A stretch of 64,000 bases of DNA from Verrucomicrobiaceae bacterium (GTDB lineage Bacteria; Pseudomonadota; Gammaproteobacteria; Pseudomonadales; CAMLJR01): positions 83,952-147,951 of the forward strand of contig JAQGNY010000011.1 in the NCBI GenBank assembly GCA_028293825.1. The letters run 5' to 3'. The notes under the pieces were generated by a model. The model saw nothing but the letters and a program-made list of their open reading frames with translations, ran no database searches and had not been told where the DNA came from. Position numbers and translations under genes: made by a program. This document shows, one piece after another, positions 8,173 through 16,964 of the stretch; the stretch's first letter is position 1, and every line of letters begins with the position of its first letter.

Positions 8173-10164
8173 TTAAAAGCCAATGTTGAATTGCGCGAAA
8201 TAGGTACGGCCCGCTTCGGGAAAGCCTTCAGAATATTCGTAGAGTCGATCGAATAAATTACGCACGCCGATTTCCACCAGCAAACTTCTTTCAAACAAGC
8301 GATAGCCGGTTTTCAAGTTGGCGATGCCGAAGCCGCCGACTTGTTGTTTACCGTCGCTGGTTGAATAACGCGATGACGACACCTCAACGCTGCCGGTTGC
8401 CGTCCACAGATCGTCGATATGCCAGGTCGCGTCGCCGACCAATTTGTGGCGCGGCGTATCGGTGAGATGAACGCTGGAGTCGCTTATATTTTTGCGGCTG
8501 ATATAACCGTAACTGGCGCCGACATCCCACGAGTTAAGATCGGCGCGTACGCCGCCGTCGAACCCATCGATACGCACCTTGCCAACGTTTTGCATTTGCG
8601 TACACGGCGGTGTGGAACAGGCCGTCGCTGGAATACTAATCGCCTGTATTAAATCGCTGACTTCCGAGTGATAAACGCTGGCATTCCAATGCCATATTGT
8701 TGCGAAGACATCGTCATAGCCAATTTCAAAATGATTGGCGCGCTCGGACTTTAAATCGGCATTTGGCAGTGCCGTACCCATGCGATATGAATAACGATCT
8801 TTAATGGTCGGGAAGCGGCTTTTGCGTGCGAAGGTCGCATGCAATAAACCCGAATCGGTCGACTGATAAAACAGACCCAGCGTCGCGTTGTTGGCATTGC
8901 TGTCATCGCGTGCAAAATCCGAAACCACTCGCGTTTTTGCGTTGTAATCCTCGGCCTGCAAACTGTCGCGCCAATCGTGCGAAACCCCGGCAACCAGCGA
9001 TAATTTATCGGTCAGATCGTGCGTGTCTTCGAGCGCAATCGATTGCGTACGATCTTCATCGTGGCGAATCGGTTCGCCGGCGTTGTGTTCGCGATGCACA
9101 TCGTCTTTCCAGTGATACGCCGTTTTCAGCAGATTAATATCGCTCAACTGAAAATCGCCTTCGACGCTGGCGCCATTGGTGTAGTCGTCATACCAGCTTT
9201 GAAATGAAGAGCCTTTTTTCTGCGTGGTATAGGTGGCGTCGTCATACGCAAACAGCGAGTTTTGGTAAGTGTCGTGGAATGCTCGCGACTTCAACGTCGC
9301 GATGCCGATCTGCGTGCTGGAAATAAAATAAAGACTGTCCTTATCCCAATACGGCCATTGCCAGTAGCGCGCGGTTACGCCCGGTACCGATCCCGCATAC
9401 GGCGGGTTGCCTTTGACGCCGTGCTGCGAAATGTAATTCAGGCTGTATTCGTCGGTCGCATTCGGCGTGAATCCGACTTTTAAATTGTATTTGCGATCGG
9501 TGTTGTAACTGTTGTCACGATTGCCGCCATCTTCGGATTTCACCGCATCGAAACTATCCGGCAAGCGATAGAAGTTTTGATCGAGATATGACGCGCCGGC
9601 CTGTATGTACCAGTTGCCTTGATTGCTGCCGACATTGGCGTAAATACGGTTGCCATTATTTTTGCCGTTATCGGTCCAAGTCGCGCCACCGCCGACCTCG
9701 CCCTCGAATTCTTTTTGCGGTCTGCGGCTAACTAAATTAATTGCGCCGCCGAGTGTATTCGGCCCATAAATTAATGAGCTGAAACCTTTGGCAACATCAA
9801 TGCGCGACAAATCGAAGGTATTGAAACGACCGAGATCGACATAACCGTCGTACGGCACATACACGGGTATGCCATCGACAAAAACGGGCACTTGGCGCAA
9901 ATCGAAACCGCGCACGTAAACCATTTCCTCATTGCGCGCGCCGACTTTACTGATGCTGATCCCGGCGGTGGTATTGAGCGCGGTGCCGACCGTTTCCTTG
10001 TCGTACAGACGCATGGTTTTTACGTCGATGCTCTGGCCGTTTTCGATCGATTCGTGCAGCGCGCTGGCGGTGACGACAACCGTACCGAGCGTGAATATGC
10101 CGTCATCGGCGCCGAATGCAGCGCCGCTCGATGCAAGCAATAGCGAAATTACTGTCTTTCTCAT
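8173..10164 (-). CDS. TonB-dependent outer-membrane receptor, under a Mo-box
   Basis: 663 residues: a Sec signal (MRKTVISLLLASSGAAFG), a plug domain with VYVRGF, FVDGIPV and GPNTLGGAINLVSRRP, then a beta-barrel ending in the C-terminal phenylalanine expected for BAM substrates (AQFNIGF). Such receptors import scarce ligands (metal chelates, cobalamin, some oligosaccharides) using TonB energy. GGGGAG precedes the ATG. First gene of a three-gene operon with a binding protein and di-haem cytochrome. A ModE-type dyad lies 42-69 bp upstream, near where a promoter should be, so expression probably responds to molybdate. A routine annotation would call it a siderophore receptor; the regulatory site argues for molybdenum or tungsten or their chelates. 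Confidence 0.92.
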   Translation of the reverse strand: MRKTVISLLLASSGAAFGADDGIFTLGTVVVTASALHESIENGQSIDVKTMRLYDKETVGTALNTTAGISISKVGARNEEMVYVRGFDLRQVPVFVDGIPVYVPYDGYVDLGRFNTFDLSRIDVAKGFSSLIYGPNTLGGAINLVSRRPQKEFEGEVGGGATWTDNGKNNGNRIYANVGSNQGNWYIQAGASYLDQNFYRLPDSFDAVKSEDGGNRDNSYNTDRKYNLKVGFTPNATDEYSLNYISQHGVKGNPPYAGSVPGVTARYWQWPYWDKDSLYFISSTQIGIATLKSRAFHDTYQNSLFAYDDATYTTQKKGSSFQSWYDDYTNGASVEGDFQLSDINLLKTAYHWKDDVHREHNAGEPIRHDEDRTQSIALEDTHDLTDKLSLVAGVSHDWRDSLQAEDYNAKTRVVSDFARDDSNANNATLGLFYQSTDSGLLHATFARKSRFPTIKDRYSYRMGTALPNADLKSERANHFEIGYDDVFATIWHWNASVYHSEVSDLIQAISIPATACSTPPCTQMQNVGKVRIDGFDGGVRADLNSWDVGASYGYISRKNISDSSVHLTDTPRHKLVGDATWHIDDLWTATGSVEVSSSRYSTSDGKQQVGGFGIANLKTGYRLFERSLLVEIGVRNLFDRLYEYSEGFPEAGRTYFAQFNIGF

Positions 10165-10205
10165 ACAGGCTCCCCAATTTGAATTACTTAAGACGAGTTT
10201 TAGTT

Positions 10206-10233
10206 ATCGCTATATTTAACCAGATATATCGTT
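10206..10233 (-). promoter_or_regulatory. ModE-type Mo-box upstream of the TonB receptor operon
   Basis: The dyad CGCTATAT-N8-ATATATCG (10208-10231), flanked by AT/TT, has the same half-sites and spacing as the E. coli ModE operator as I recall it (CGcTATAT, 8 bp, ATATaaCG). It lies 42-69 bp upstream of the receptor ATG. Only one position of the 8-bp half-sites breaks the symmetry. Repression by molybdate-loaded ModE is the simplest reading. Confidence 0.75.
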
Positions 10234-10263
10234 GGATAAAATTTTTATTGATTTACGACACGG

Positions 10264-13200
10264 CTAATAAACGTCACGCACGTAGCGTTTGGCGGCGGCA
10301 AGTTCGCACACATAATCCGCCGCCTTGGCCGCTGTCATCTCGCCATGCGCAGCCACCACGGCCTGCAACATACGATCGACATCCTTCGCCATCCGACTGG
10401 CATCGCCGCACACATAGAAGTGCGCACCGTCCTGCAACCAACGCCACAACTCGGCGCCGTGTTCGCACATGCGATCCTGCACATAAATTTTTTCGGTTTG
10501 ATCGCGCGAGAATGCCAAGTCCAAGCGCGTCAGAAATTTATCGGCGCGCCATTTCTCCAGTTCGTCCCGGTAATAAAAATCGGTTGCCGCATGTTGTTCG
10601 CCGAAGAACAACCAATTCTTACCGGTGGCGCCAGTGGCCTGACGTTCATGTAAAAACGCGCGAAACGGCGCTACGCCAGTGCCCGGCCCAACCATGATCA
10701 TCGGCACGGTGGGATCGCTCGGCGGGCGAAAATGCGCCGATTTTTGCAGAAATAACGACACCGCGCTGTCGTTGACGCGATCCGCCAGAAAAGTCGACGA
10801 CACGCCTTTGCGCTGTCTATTTCGATAGTGATAGCGCACGGCTGATACGGTCAGATGCACTTCGTTTGCGAACGCTTTTGGGCTGGACGAAATCGAATAC
10901 AGACGCGGTTGCAGGCGCCTCAACAAACTCTGCAGATCGGTCGGATTGAATTTCGCAGCGGGATGCTCGCGCAATACATCGACCAGTTGCTTGCCCCACA
11001 GCCAGTCTTTCAATTCATTTTCGCGCTCGGGTTTAAGCAACGCGGGTAATGGTTCAGCGACGGCGCTGCGCGCGGCGATCGCTTCCAACATCGCGCGCGA
11101 CGGCTGTGCAATTTCATAGTGATTACACAATGCGGCGTGCAGCGGAAATTCGCCAAGCTCGGGTAGTGCAACAGGCGTTTCTTTTGGTAACCCAAGTACG
11201 TCGATAAATTCATCGACCAGCTCGGCGCAATTGCTCGGCCACACACCCAGCGCATCGCCCGCTTCATATTGAAACGAATCGTCCAGTGCGAACGCGAAAT
11301 GTCGCGTCTCTTTACTCGATCCGTCACCGTTCAAACGCTGATTCATGATTAAGCGCGATGCGAATGGCGATTTTTTTGTGTATGCGGGCTCTGATTTTTT
11401 ATTGACAGTTATTGTGGATGAATCCAGCACTGCTGTTTTCGTAGCGTTTTTCTCAACAACGTTCTCGGCGTCATTCGCGCTGCCTTTACCTTCAATCAAT
11501 GCCGCAGAGATTGTATGCAGCCAATTTTTCGCTGGCGTTTCAAAATCGGAATCGCAATCGATGCGCGCACTTAATCGCTGTGCGCCAAGCGCTTCCAATC
11601 GCGCATCGAGCTTGCGACCGAAACCGCAGAACTGACCGTAGCTGGAATCGCCAAACGCGAGCACGCCGTAGCGTGTGCGTTCAAGTGCCGGTGCATTATC
11701 GGTTTGCAACGCATGCCACAGTGCTGCGCCGTTATCGGGTGGATCGCCGTCGCCAAATGTGCTGGTCAGCAATAATAAATTTTGCGCCTTGGATAAATCG
11801 GCGGGCGCGAAAGCATCCATGCTGTGCGAAGTCACGTCGAAATCGCTCGCTTTGAAATGTTCGGCACATTGATCCGCGAAACTCTCAACGTTGCCAGTTT
11901 GCGACGCCCATAAAATGGTTACCGATGTTTTCGCAATGACTGGAACTATTGATTGTGATGACATCGGCGATTGCGGTGGTGAATATGCCAGCGGTTGCGC
12001 GTCATAGTTGGATGTTCCAGACCGCGAAAATAAACCGGCGAGCATCCCGTCGATCAATATTCTTCGCGCCGGTTGCAGCGGCGCGTTTGCAGGAAGCGTC
12101 GGTACGCCGCCCGCCCCGCGCCCCGCCTCACTGCTTAACCCCAACAAAAAGCCCTGCAAATACAGCTGTTCTTGCGCATCCAAAACCGGGGCCTGCGCAA
12201 CCTCCAAACCGAGCAATTGAGCCAACGCGGTAATTTGCATGGTGTCGATTTCCGTAATCGTGGCAGTTCGGGTATCGGTATGGACCATCGTGCGCATGTC
12301 GGTTTTGGTGGCGATAGCTACGTTGCTGTCTTCAGTATCTGCGTTAGCGTCCGCGTCGATATGTACCACTGGAATTTCCTCCGCAACTTTGCACAACATG
12401 ACTGCGCAAAATTTAAATTCGGGTTGTTGCGAAATCGGATCGATGGCATCGCTGGTAACGGCATTGATCGCAAGGTCCTCGCCAAACACATCGTTCCAAT
12501 GAAACGGTGCGAAGCAATTACCGGCGCGTACGCGGTCCGTCACCACCGCCGGCAATATGGCGCGGCCGCGCCGCGAGCGAATTTCAACACGATCCTTGTC
12601 GCAAATATTCAATGCGGCCGCGTCTTCGGGATGCAACTCGACAAACGGACCGGGATTTAATTTATTAAGCGTTGCGATTTTTCCGGTCTTCGTCATCGTA
12701 TGCCATTGATGTTGCAGGCGACCGGTATTAAGCACGATGGGGAAATCAGGATCGGGCATTTCCGCTGCATCCATATGCGGGCGTGGAAAAAACACACCCT
12801 TGCCGCTCGCTGTCGCGAATGTCAGGCACGGTTGAGCGCCATCGTCATCGCGGCGCAATTTTTGGCTGACACCATCGTTCAAATACCGAATCGGATGCCG
12901 ATCATTGTTGTCGGCGGGCGGACACGGCCACTGCAATGAGGTTTCGCGCAGACGCGAATAACTCGCACCGCGAATGTCGTAACCGGTGTTCGGATTCCAG
13001 AATTTTTTTATCTCATCGAAAACGTCTGTCGCCGATGCGTAAGTAAATGCGTGCGCATAACCCATCGCGCAGGCGACGCGCGCGATAATTTGCCAATCAG
13101 CCATTGCATCGCCGGGCGGATCGATCGCGTGCTGCATCAGCGTTAAATTTCGCTCGGAATTAATCATCACGCCTTCGGCTTCGGCCCACAGCGCGCCCGG

Positions 13201-14538
13201 CAATAAAATATCGGCGTAACGATTGGTTTCGGTATCGAGGAACGCATCCTGCGTGATGACCAATTCGCAAGCTTGCAGAGCAGCGATAACATTTTTTCGA
13301 TTCGGCACGGTCGCTACCGGATTGGTGCAAATAATCCAGCAGGCTTTTATTTGTCCGCTTTGCATGGTGTCGAACATCGCGACGGTGCCGCCGCCGAGTC
13401 GCGTGTGCAAAGTGTCTCGCGCTACTCCCCAAGCTTGTTCGACAAAGTGACGATCGTCTTCGACCAATACTGAGCGCTGACCGGGCAAGCCCGGGCCCAT
13501 GTAGCCCATTTCGCGTCCACCCATTGCGTTGGGCTGGCCGGTCAATGAAAACGGACCACTGCCGAGACGGCAGATTGCGCCCGTTGCCAAATGTAAATTG
13601 CAAATCGCATTAGTATTCCAGGTACCGTGCGTGCTTTGGTTCAAGCCCATCGTCCAGCAGCTCATCCAATTGGCGGCATTGCCGATTAATTCGGCGGCCT
13701 GACAAATATCCGCAATATTTAATCCGGTAATTTCCGCAACTTTTCCCGGCGTGTAATCGGCGAGAAATTCCGGCATCGCCTCCCATCCTTCGGTGAACTC
13801 GGCGATGAATTCGGCATTCGTGTGATTATTTTTTTGCAGTAGATGCAACAAGCCATTCAACAGCGCGAGATCGGTACCGGGTTTTATTTGCAGGAATAAA
13901 TGTGCTTTGTCGGCGGTTGCGTTGCGACGCGGGTCGACCACGATTAATTTCGCGCCGGCTTTAATGCGATCCATCATGCGCAAAAATAAAATCGGATGGC
14001 AGTCGGCCATGTTTGCGCCGATGACGAAGAACACATCGGCGTGATCGAAATCCTGATACGAGCCCGGCGGTCCGTCGGACCCGAGCGATAATTTATAACC
14101 GCTGCCGGCGCTGGCCATGCACAGGCGCGAATTCGATTCGATCTGATTGGTGCCGATAAAACCTTTAATTAATTTGTTGCAAAGATATTGCGCTTCCAGC
14201 GACATTTGTCCGGACACATAAAAAGCAAACGCATCCGGGCCGTGTTCGTCGATAATTTTGCGCAAACGTTGTGCGGTATCGGCGATGGCCGCGTCCATTG
14301 CAAGTGGCGTTGGATCTTTATCGCGCTGCTGACGGATGTAGGCTTTTTCCAAACGACCGGAATTGCGCAACGCGCCCGCACTGGTCGCGCCTTTCGTGCA
14401 CAACCGTCCGAAGTTGGTCGGATGCGATTTATCGCCGCTGACTTTCACAACTTTGTTATCGGCAACTTCCAATAACATACCGCAGCCTACCCCGCAGTAT
14501 GGGCAAACCGTAGCGACTGTTTTATTTGCTGTGGCCAT
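10264..14538 (-). CDS. Assimilatory nitrate reductase fused to a CysJ-like flavoprotein reductase
   Basis: 1424 residues combining a catalytic subunit and its electron donor. Residues about 10-65 hold a 4Fe-4S domain (CPYCGVGCGM...CTKG). About 65-560 is the molybdopterin oxidoreductase domain and about 600-715 the dinucleotide-binding domain of NasA/NarB-type reductases. A Thr/Asp-rich linker follows, then a flavodoxin domain from about 868 (WASQTGNVESFADQC, TSTFGDGDPPDNG) and an FAD/NADPH ferredoxin-reductase module (RLYSISSSPKA, GPGTGVAPFRAFL, FYVCGDASRMAKDV). It should use NADPH directly to reduce nitrate to nitrite in the cytoplasm with Mo-bisMGD. No signal peptide. Nitrite reductase and NasS/NasT are not in the window. 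Expression appears to be controlled by a Mo-box and a two-hairpin leader. Confidence 0.93.
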   Translation of the reverse strand: MATANKTVATVCPYCGVGCGMLLEVADNKVVKVSGDKSHPTNFGRLCTKGATSAGALRNSGRLEKAYIRQQRDKDPTPLAMDAAIADTAQRLRKIIDEHGPDAFAFYVSGQMSLEAQYLCNKLIKGFIGTNQIESNSRLCMASAGSGYKLSLGSDGPPGSYQDFDHADVFFVIGANMADCHPILFLRMMDRIKAGAKLIVVDPRRNATADKAHLFLQIKPGTDLALLNGLLHLLQKNNHTNAEFIAEFTEGWEAMPEFLADYTPGKVAEITGLNIADICQAAELIGNAANWMSCWTMGLNQSTHGTWNTNAICNLHLATGAICRLGSGPFSLTGQPNAMGGREMGYMGPGLPGQRSVLVEDDRHFVEQAWGVARDTLHTRLGGGTVAMFDTMQSGQIKACWIICTNPVATVPNRKNVIAALQACELVITQDAFLDTETNRYADILLPGALWAEAEGVMINSERNLTLMQHAIDPPGDAMADWQIIARVACAMGYAHAFTYASATDVFDEIKKFWNPNTGYDIRGASYSRLRETSLQWPCPPADNNDRHPIRYLNDGVSQKLRRDDDGAQPCLTFATASGKGVFFPRPHMDAAEMPDPDFPIVLNTGRLQHQWHTMTKTGKIATLNKLNPGPFVELHPEDAAALNICDKDRVEIRSRRGRAILPAVVTDRVRAGNCFAPFHWNDVFGEDLAINAVTSDAIDPISQQPEFKFCAVMLCKVAEEIPVVHIDADANADTEDSNVAIATKTDMRTMVHTDTRTATITEIDTMQITALAQLLGLEVAQAPVLDAQEQLYLQGFLLGLSSEAGRGAGGVPTLPANAPLQPARRILIDGMLAGLFSRSGTSNYDAQPLAYSPPQSPMSSQSIVPVIAKTSVTILWASQTGNVESFADQCAEHFKASDFDVTSHSMDAFAPADLSKAQNLLLLTSTFGDGDPPDNGAALWHALQTDNAPALERTRYGVLAFGDSSYGQFCGFGRKLDARLEALGAQRLSARIDCDSDFETPAKNWLHTISAALIEGKGSANDAENVVEKNATKTAVLDSSTITVNKKSEPAYTKKSPFASRLIMNQRLNGDGSSKETRHFAFALDDSFQYEAGDALGVWPSNCAELVDEFIDVLGLPKETPVALPELGEFPLHAALCNHYEIAQPSRAMLEAIAARSAVAEPLPALLKPERENELKDWLWGKQLVDVLREHPAAKFNPTDLQSLLRRLQPRLYSISSSPKAFANEVHLTVSAVRYHYRNRQRKGVSSTFLADRVNDSAVSLFLQKSAHFRPPSDPTVPMIMVGPGTGVAPFRAFLHERQATGATGKNWLFFGEQHAATDFYYRDELEKWRADKFLTRLDLAFSRDQTEKIYVQDRMCEHGAELWRWLQDGAHFYVCGDASRMAKDVDRMLQAVVAAHGEMTAAKAADYVCELAAAKRYVRDVY

Positions 14539-14562
14539 ACTCTACGTCCGCAAATCATGTGT

Positions 14563-14620
14563 AAAAAAAAGCGCTCATCGCCGTAAAACTCCTTCTTTGG
14601 AGTTAAACAACCATGAGCGC
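14563..14620 (-). terminator. Leader intrinsic terminator ahead of the nitrate reductase gene
   Basis: Read on the minus strand, GCGCTCAT and ATGAGCGC pair around an inner hairpin and are followed directly by eight T residues. The terminator ends about 24 bp before the nitrate reductase ATG, so transcription would stop before the gene unless antiterminated. The inner hairpin is the second hexaloop hairpin of the ANTAR-type leader, the expected layout for a leader where protein binding competes with terminator formation. Confidence 0.85.
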
Positions 14621-14660
14621 CATTGCCCTACTTTCTGGTAAAACCCTCCGACATTGGAGG
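14587..14660 (-). promoter_or_regulatory. Tandem hexaloop hairpins: probable ANTAR (NasT/NasR-type) antitermination leader
   Basis: On the transcribed minus strand, hairpin 1 (14645-14660) has stem CCTCC/GGAGG with loop AATGTC, and hairpin 2 (14587-14604) has stem AACTCC/GGAGTT with loop AAAGAA. Both loops are six bases with A at position 1 and G at position 4, the signature reported for RNA targets of ANTAR-domain antiterminators. Hairpin 2 is nested in the terminator. By analogy with NasS-NasT or NasR systems, nitrate/nitrite would release an ANTAR protein that binds here and lets transcription proceed. The protein itself is not encoded in this window. Confidence 0.8.
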
Positions 14661-14703
14661 AATCGAGATCTCACACGCATTGATTAATTAACAACGAACC
14701 AAC

Positions 14704-14727
14704 CGATATGTCCCACGGGATATATCG
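14704..14727 (-). promoter_or_regulatory. ModE-type Mo-box upstream of the nitrate reductase leader
   Basis: CGATATGT-N8-ATATATCG is the same dyad, with the same spacing, as the site in front of the TonB operon; one base differs from perfect symmetry. It lies 44 bp upstream of the first leader hairpin, close to where the promoter must be. A molybdoenzyme gene under Mo control makes biological sense. Whether ModE activates or represses here cannot be read from sequence. Confidence 0.72.
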
Positions 14728-14929
14728 TTAAAAGCAAAGCGCACGCCAATGCGCCAGCGCCTTACAATTCAAGGGCTTTTTATTATTTACGGAATAAATC
14801 GCGCTGCGTCGTGGTGCGCGCGAGCGCTTTGCGCACAATAGATGTGCCGAAAAGCACGAAATGATTTGAAGTGGAAGACGCTGAATTATCTTTAGAAGGG
14901 TGTTTCTATTAGAAGGCTTTAAAAGTTAC
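14728..14929. other. Intergenic region
   Basis: About 200 bp between the Mo-box and the EamA transporter gene. GTGCGC and GCGCAC around 14815-14838 can pair as a hairpin downstream of the EamA gene, without a clear T run. Nothing else recognised. Confidence 0.4.
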
Positions 14930-15829
14930 TTAATCGGCGCTCACTACAACTTTTTTCTCGCCTCTGATTACATATAAACCACTTATCACGACAATGGCGG
15001 CACCGATAAGCATCGAGCTGCTCGGCAGCGCGGTCCAAAATATCCAATCGAATAATAAGCCCCACAAGAGCGCGGTGTACTCGAACGGTGCGACTGTAGC
15101 CGCCGGCGCCAGCCGAAAAGCCAACGTCAGTAAATATTGGCCGAATGCACCAGCCACGCCAATGCCGGCAATCCACGGCCAGTGCGATGATTGAATCGGT
15201 ACCCAATTGAGACTCGCCAACATACCTGCGACCACGGTCGAAATAATCATGGTCCATAAAACCGTGGCGGCGGCGGAATCGGTGCGCGCCAGCACGCGAA
15301 TCAAAATCGAGCTGATCGCGTATTGAAACGCCGTTGCAAATGCGGCCAGCCCGCAGAGCGTTAACAATCCTGAACCTGTCGGCCGCAAAATTATCAGCAC
15401 GCCCGTTAATCCAGTGGCGACCGCCAACCATTTTTTCCACGTTACCTTTTCACGCAGGAATAAAACCGACATCGCTGTTATCAATAGCGGGCCGCATAGT
15501 CGTATCGAATACGCATCGCTCAGCGACAGAATGCTCAGCGAATAAACGAATGACGCCAAAATGCCCACGCCCAGCAAGCCGCGTAGCAGATGAATTGGCC
15601 AATTAATGGCAAATAAGTTTTTGTGTTGCCCCGAGGCGAGCGTGAATAGCAACACCAGCGGCAAGGATGCGATGCCGCGAATAAACGAAACCTGCAACGC
15701 AGGATAGGTCGCGACCAGATGTTTCATCGACAAATCCATCACCGCGAATGCGCCAATGGCGCAGAGCATCCAAACAATTCCGCGCAACGATGAATTTGTT
15801 AGAGAAGATTGTTTAAGTGTGTTCGGCAT
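14930..15829 (-). CDS. EamA/DMT-family transporter
   Basis: 299 residues with ten predicted membrane helices in two EamA repeats, the layout of drug/metabolite transporters. Such proteins export or import small metabolites; the substrate cannot be predicted. Its start lies inside the end of the upstream DedA-rhodanese gene (17-bp overlap), so the two are probably cotranscribed. Residues RPTGSG and FEYTALLWG are typical of the S-adenosylmethionine/YdcZ-like subgroup, but that is not strong enough to name it. Confidence 0.85.
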   Translation of the reverse strand: MPNTLKQSSLTNSSLRGIVWMLCAIGAFAVMDLSMKHLVATYPALQVSFIRGIASLPLVLLFTLASGQHKNLFAINWPIHLLRGLLGVGILASFVYSLSILSLSDAYSIRLCGPLLITAMSVLFLREKVTWKKWLAVATGLTGVLIILRPTGSGLLTLCGLAAFATAFQYAISSILIRVLARTDSAAATVLWTMIISTVVAGMLASLNWVPIQSSHWPWIAGIGVAGAFGQYLLTLAFRLAPAATVAPFEYTALLWGLLFDWIFWTALPSSSMLIGAAIVVISGLYVIRGEKKVVVSAD

Positions 15830-16802
15830 TTTCCGTAACGCTACTCGACACAGCAGCTACTGCGCCCAATGCATTTTCCACCGCCGCTTCCACAGCGTAA
15901 CCCGCTGCCACCCACGCATCGATGCCGCCGAGTAGCGGTCGCACGCGGGTGAATCCTTTATTCATTAACAATTTGGCGACGCGTGCGGCGGAGGCTTCGT
16001 TCGGGCACGCGCAATAAACAATGACTTCGTCATCGAGCGAACCTTCGATCACCAGTTCTTTCATATCGGCGAGCGAGATTATTTTCGCACCGGGAATGCG
16101 CTCGCGCTGCGATAACGCGGCGCGTACGTCGAGCACGGTCGGTGTGCGGCCATTGCGAAATAACTGCTCGAGCTCGCCGACGGTGATGCGCGCCATGCGC
16201 AGTTCTTTAAAGAAGCGATAACGCTCCCACCATTTGCTGGCAATGAAAATCACGAACGCCAATGCGATCAGCAACGCACCCCACTTACCCAACTGCGCGA
16301 GCACATTTAGCAATTCGTCGATGGCATTGCTAAACAGCGAGCCGAGAAAAATGGCCAGCCCAGCCCACAATGCGGCGCCGATACTATCGAAGAATATAAA
16401 TGTCGAGCGGCGGGTATTAAGTGTGCCGGCCAATGCGCTGGCCACCGACGCAAAACCGGGAATAAATTTGGCGACGACCAGCGAGGGCGCACCCCACCGC
16501 AAATAAATCGATTCGGTTTGGTTAACGCAGGAATCGGGCGATAACGAAATTCGACACAGTGTCGACAATATTTTTCGTCCGTAACGCTTGCCGGCCTGGT
16601 ACCACACCAAATCGGAGATCAGCGATGCGACAACTGCCGTCAACAACAATAGCGGCGCCGAATATTCGCCGCGGCTGACCAGCGCGCCGGTAATGACCAA
16701 CGTTGGATAGGCTGGAACAGGCACGCCGAGTTGCTCCACCAGGACATTGGCGAAGACCAGAAATAGCCCGTATTGCTCGATCAGGTGGAGCAGAAAATTC
16801 AC
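15813..16802 (-). CDS. DedA-family membrane protein fused to a rhodanese domain
   Basis: Residues 1-200 form a DedA/SNARE-associated domain (N-terminal amphipathic region, VPVPAYPTLVITGAL, then KFIPGFASVASALAG before further helices). DedA proteins act as undecaprenyl-phosphate or lipid translocases and affect membrane-potential homeostasis. Residues about 210-310 form a rhodanese domain with catalytic Cys in VYCACPNE and the VLDVR start motif, on the cytoplasmic side. The active loop CACPNE is intact, so sulfur transfer is possible. The fusion is found in other proteobacteria; its role is not established. Overlaps the EamA gene. Confidence 0.88.
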   Translation of the reverse strand: MNFLLHLIEQYGLFLVFANVLVEQLGVPVPAYPTLVITGALVSRGEYSAPLLLLTAVVASLISDLVWYQAGKRYGRKILSTLCRISLSPDSCVNQTESIYLRWGAPSLVVAKFIPGFASVASALAGTLNTRRSTFIFFDSIGAALWAGLAIFLGSLFSNAIDELLNVLAQLGKWGALLIALAFVIFIASKWWERYRFFKELRMARITVGELEQLFRNGRTPTVLDVRAALSQRERIPGAKIISLADMKELVIEGSLDDEVIVYCACPNEASAARVAKLLMNKGFTRVRPLLGGIDAWVAAGYAVEAAVENALGAVAAVSSSVTENAEHT

Positions 16803-16964
16803 GGCAGCTGTCCGTTAAAGTAAGGGCAGATCGTACCCTAAATCGGCATCAACGCAGGAACGGTTTTATTAATCGACATGCCAGAGCAAGACTATCGTCG
16901 CAACCGCAGTAGCTTTGGTCATTAGCGCACTAATTCAACCGCGCACTTAATTTATTGACCCTAT

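Noticed and set aside
8173-10164. Ordinary Fur-controlled siderophore receptor
   Set aside because: No recognisable Fur box was seen near the start, while a close Mo-box is present; iron transport is still possible but less supported.
10264-14538. Sulfite reductase alpha subunit as the main identity
   Set aside because: Only the C-terminal flavoprotein part is CysJ-like; the N-terminal two thirds are a molybdopterin nitrate reductase and there is no CysI.
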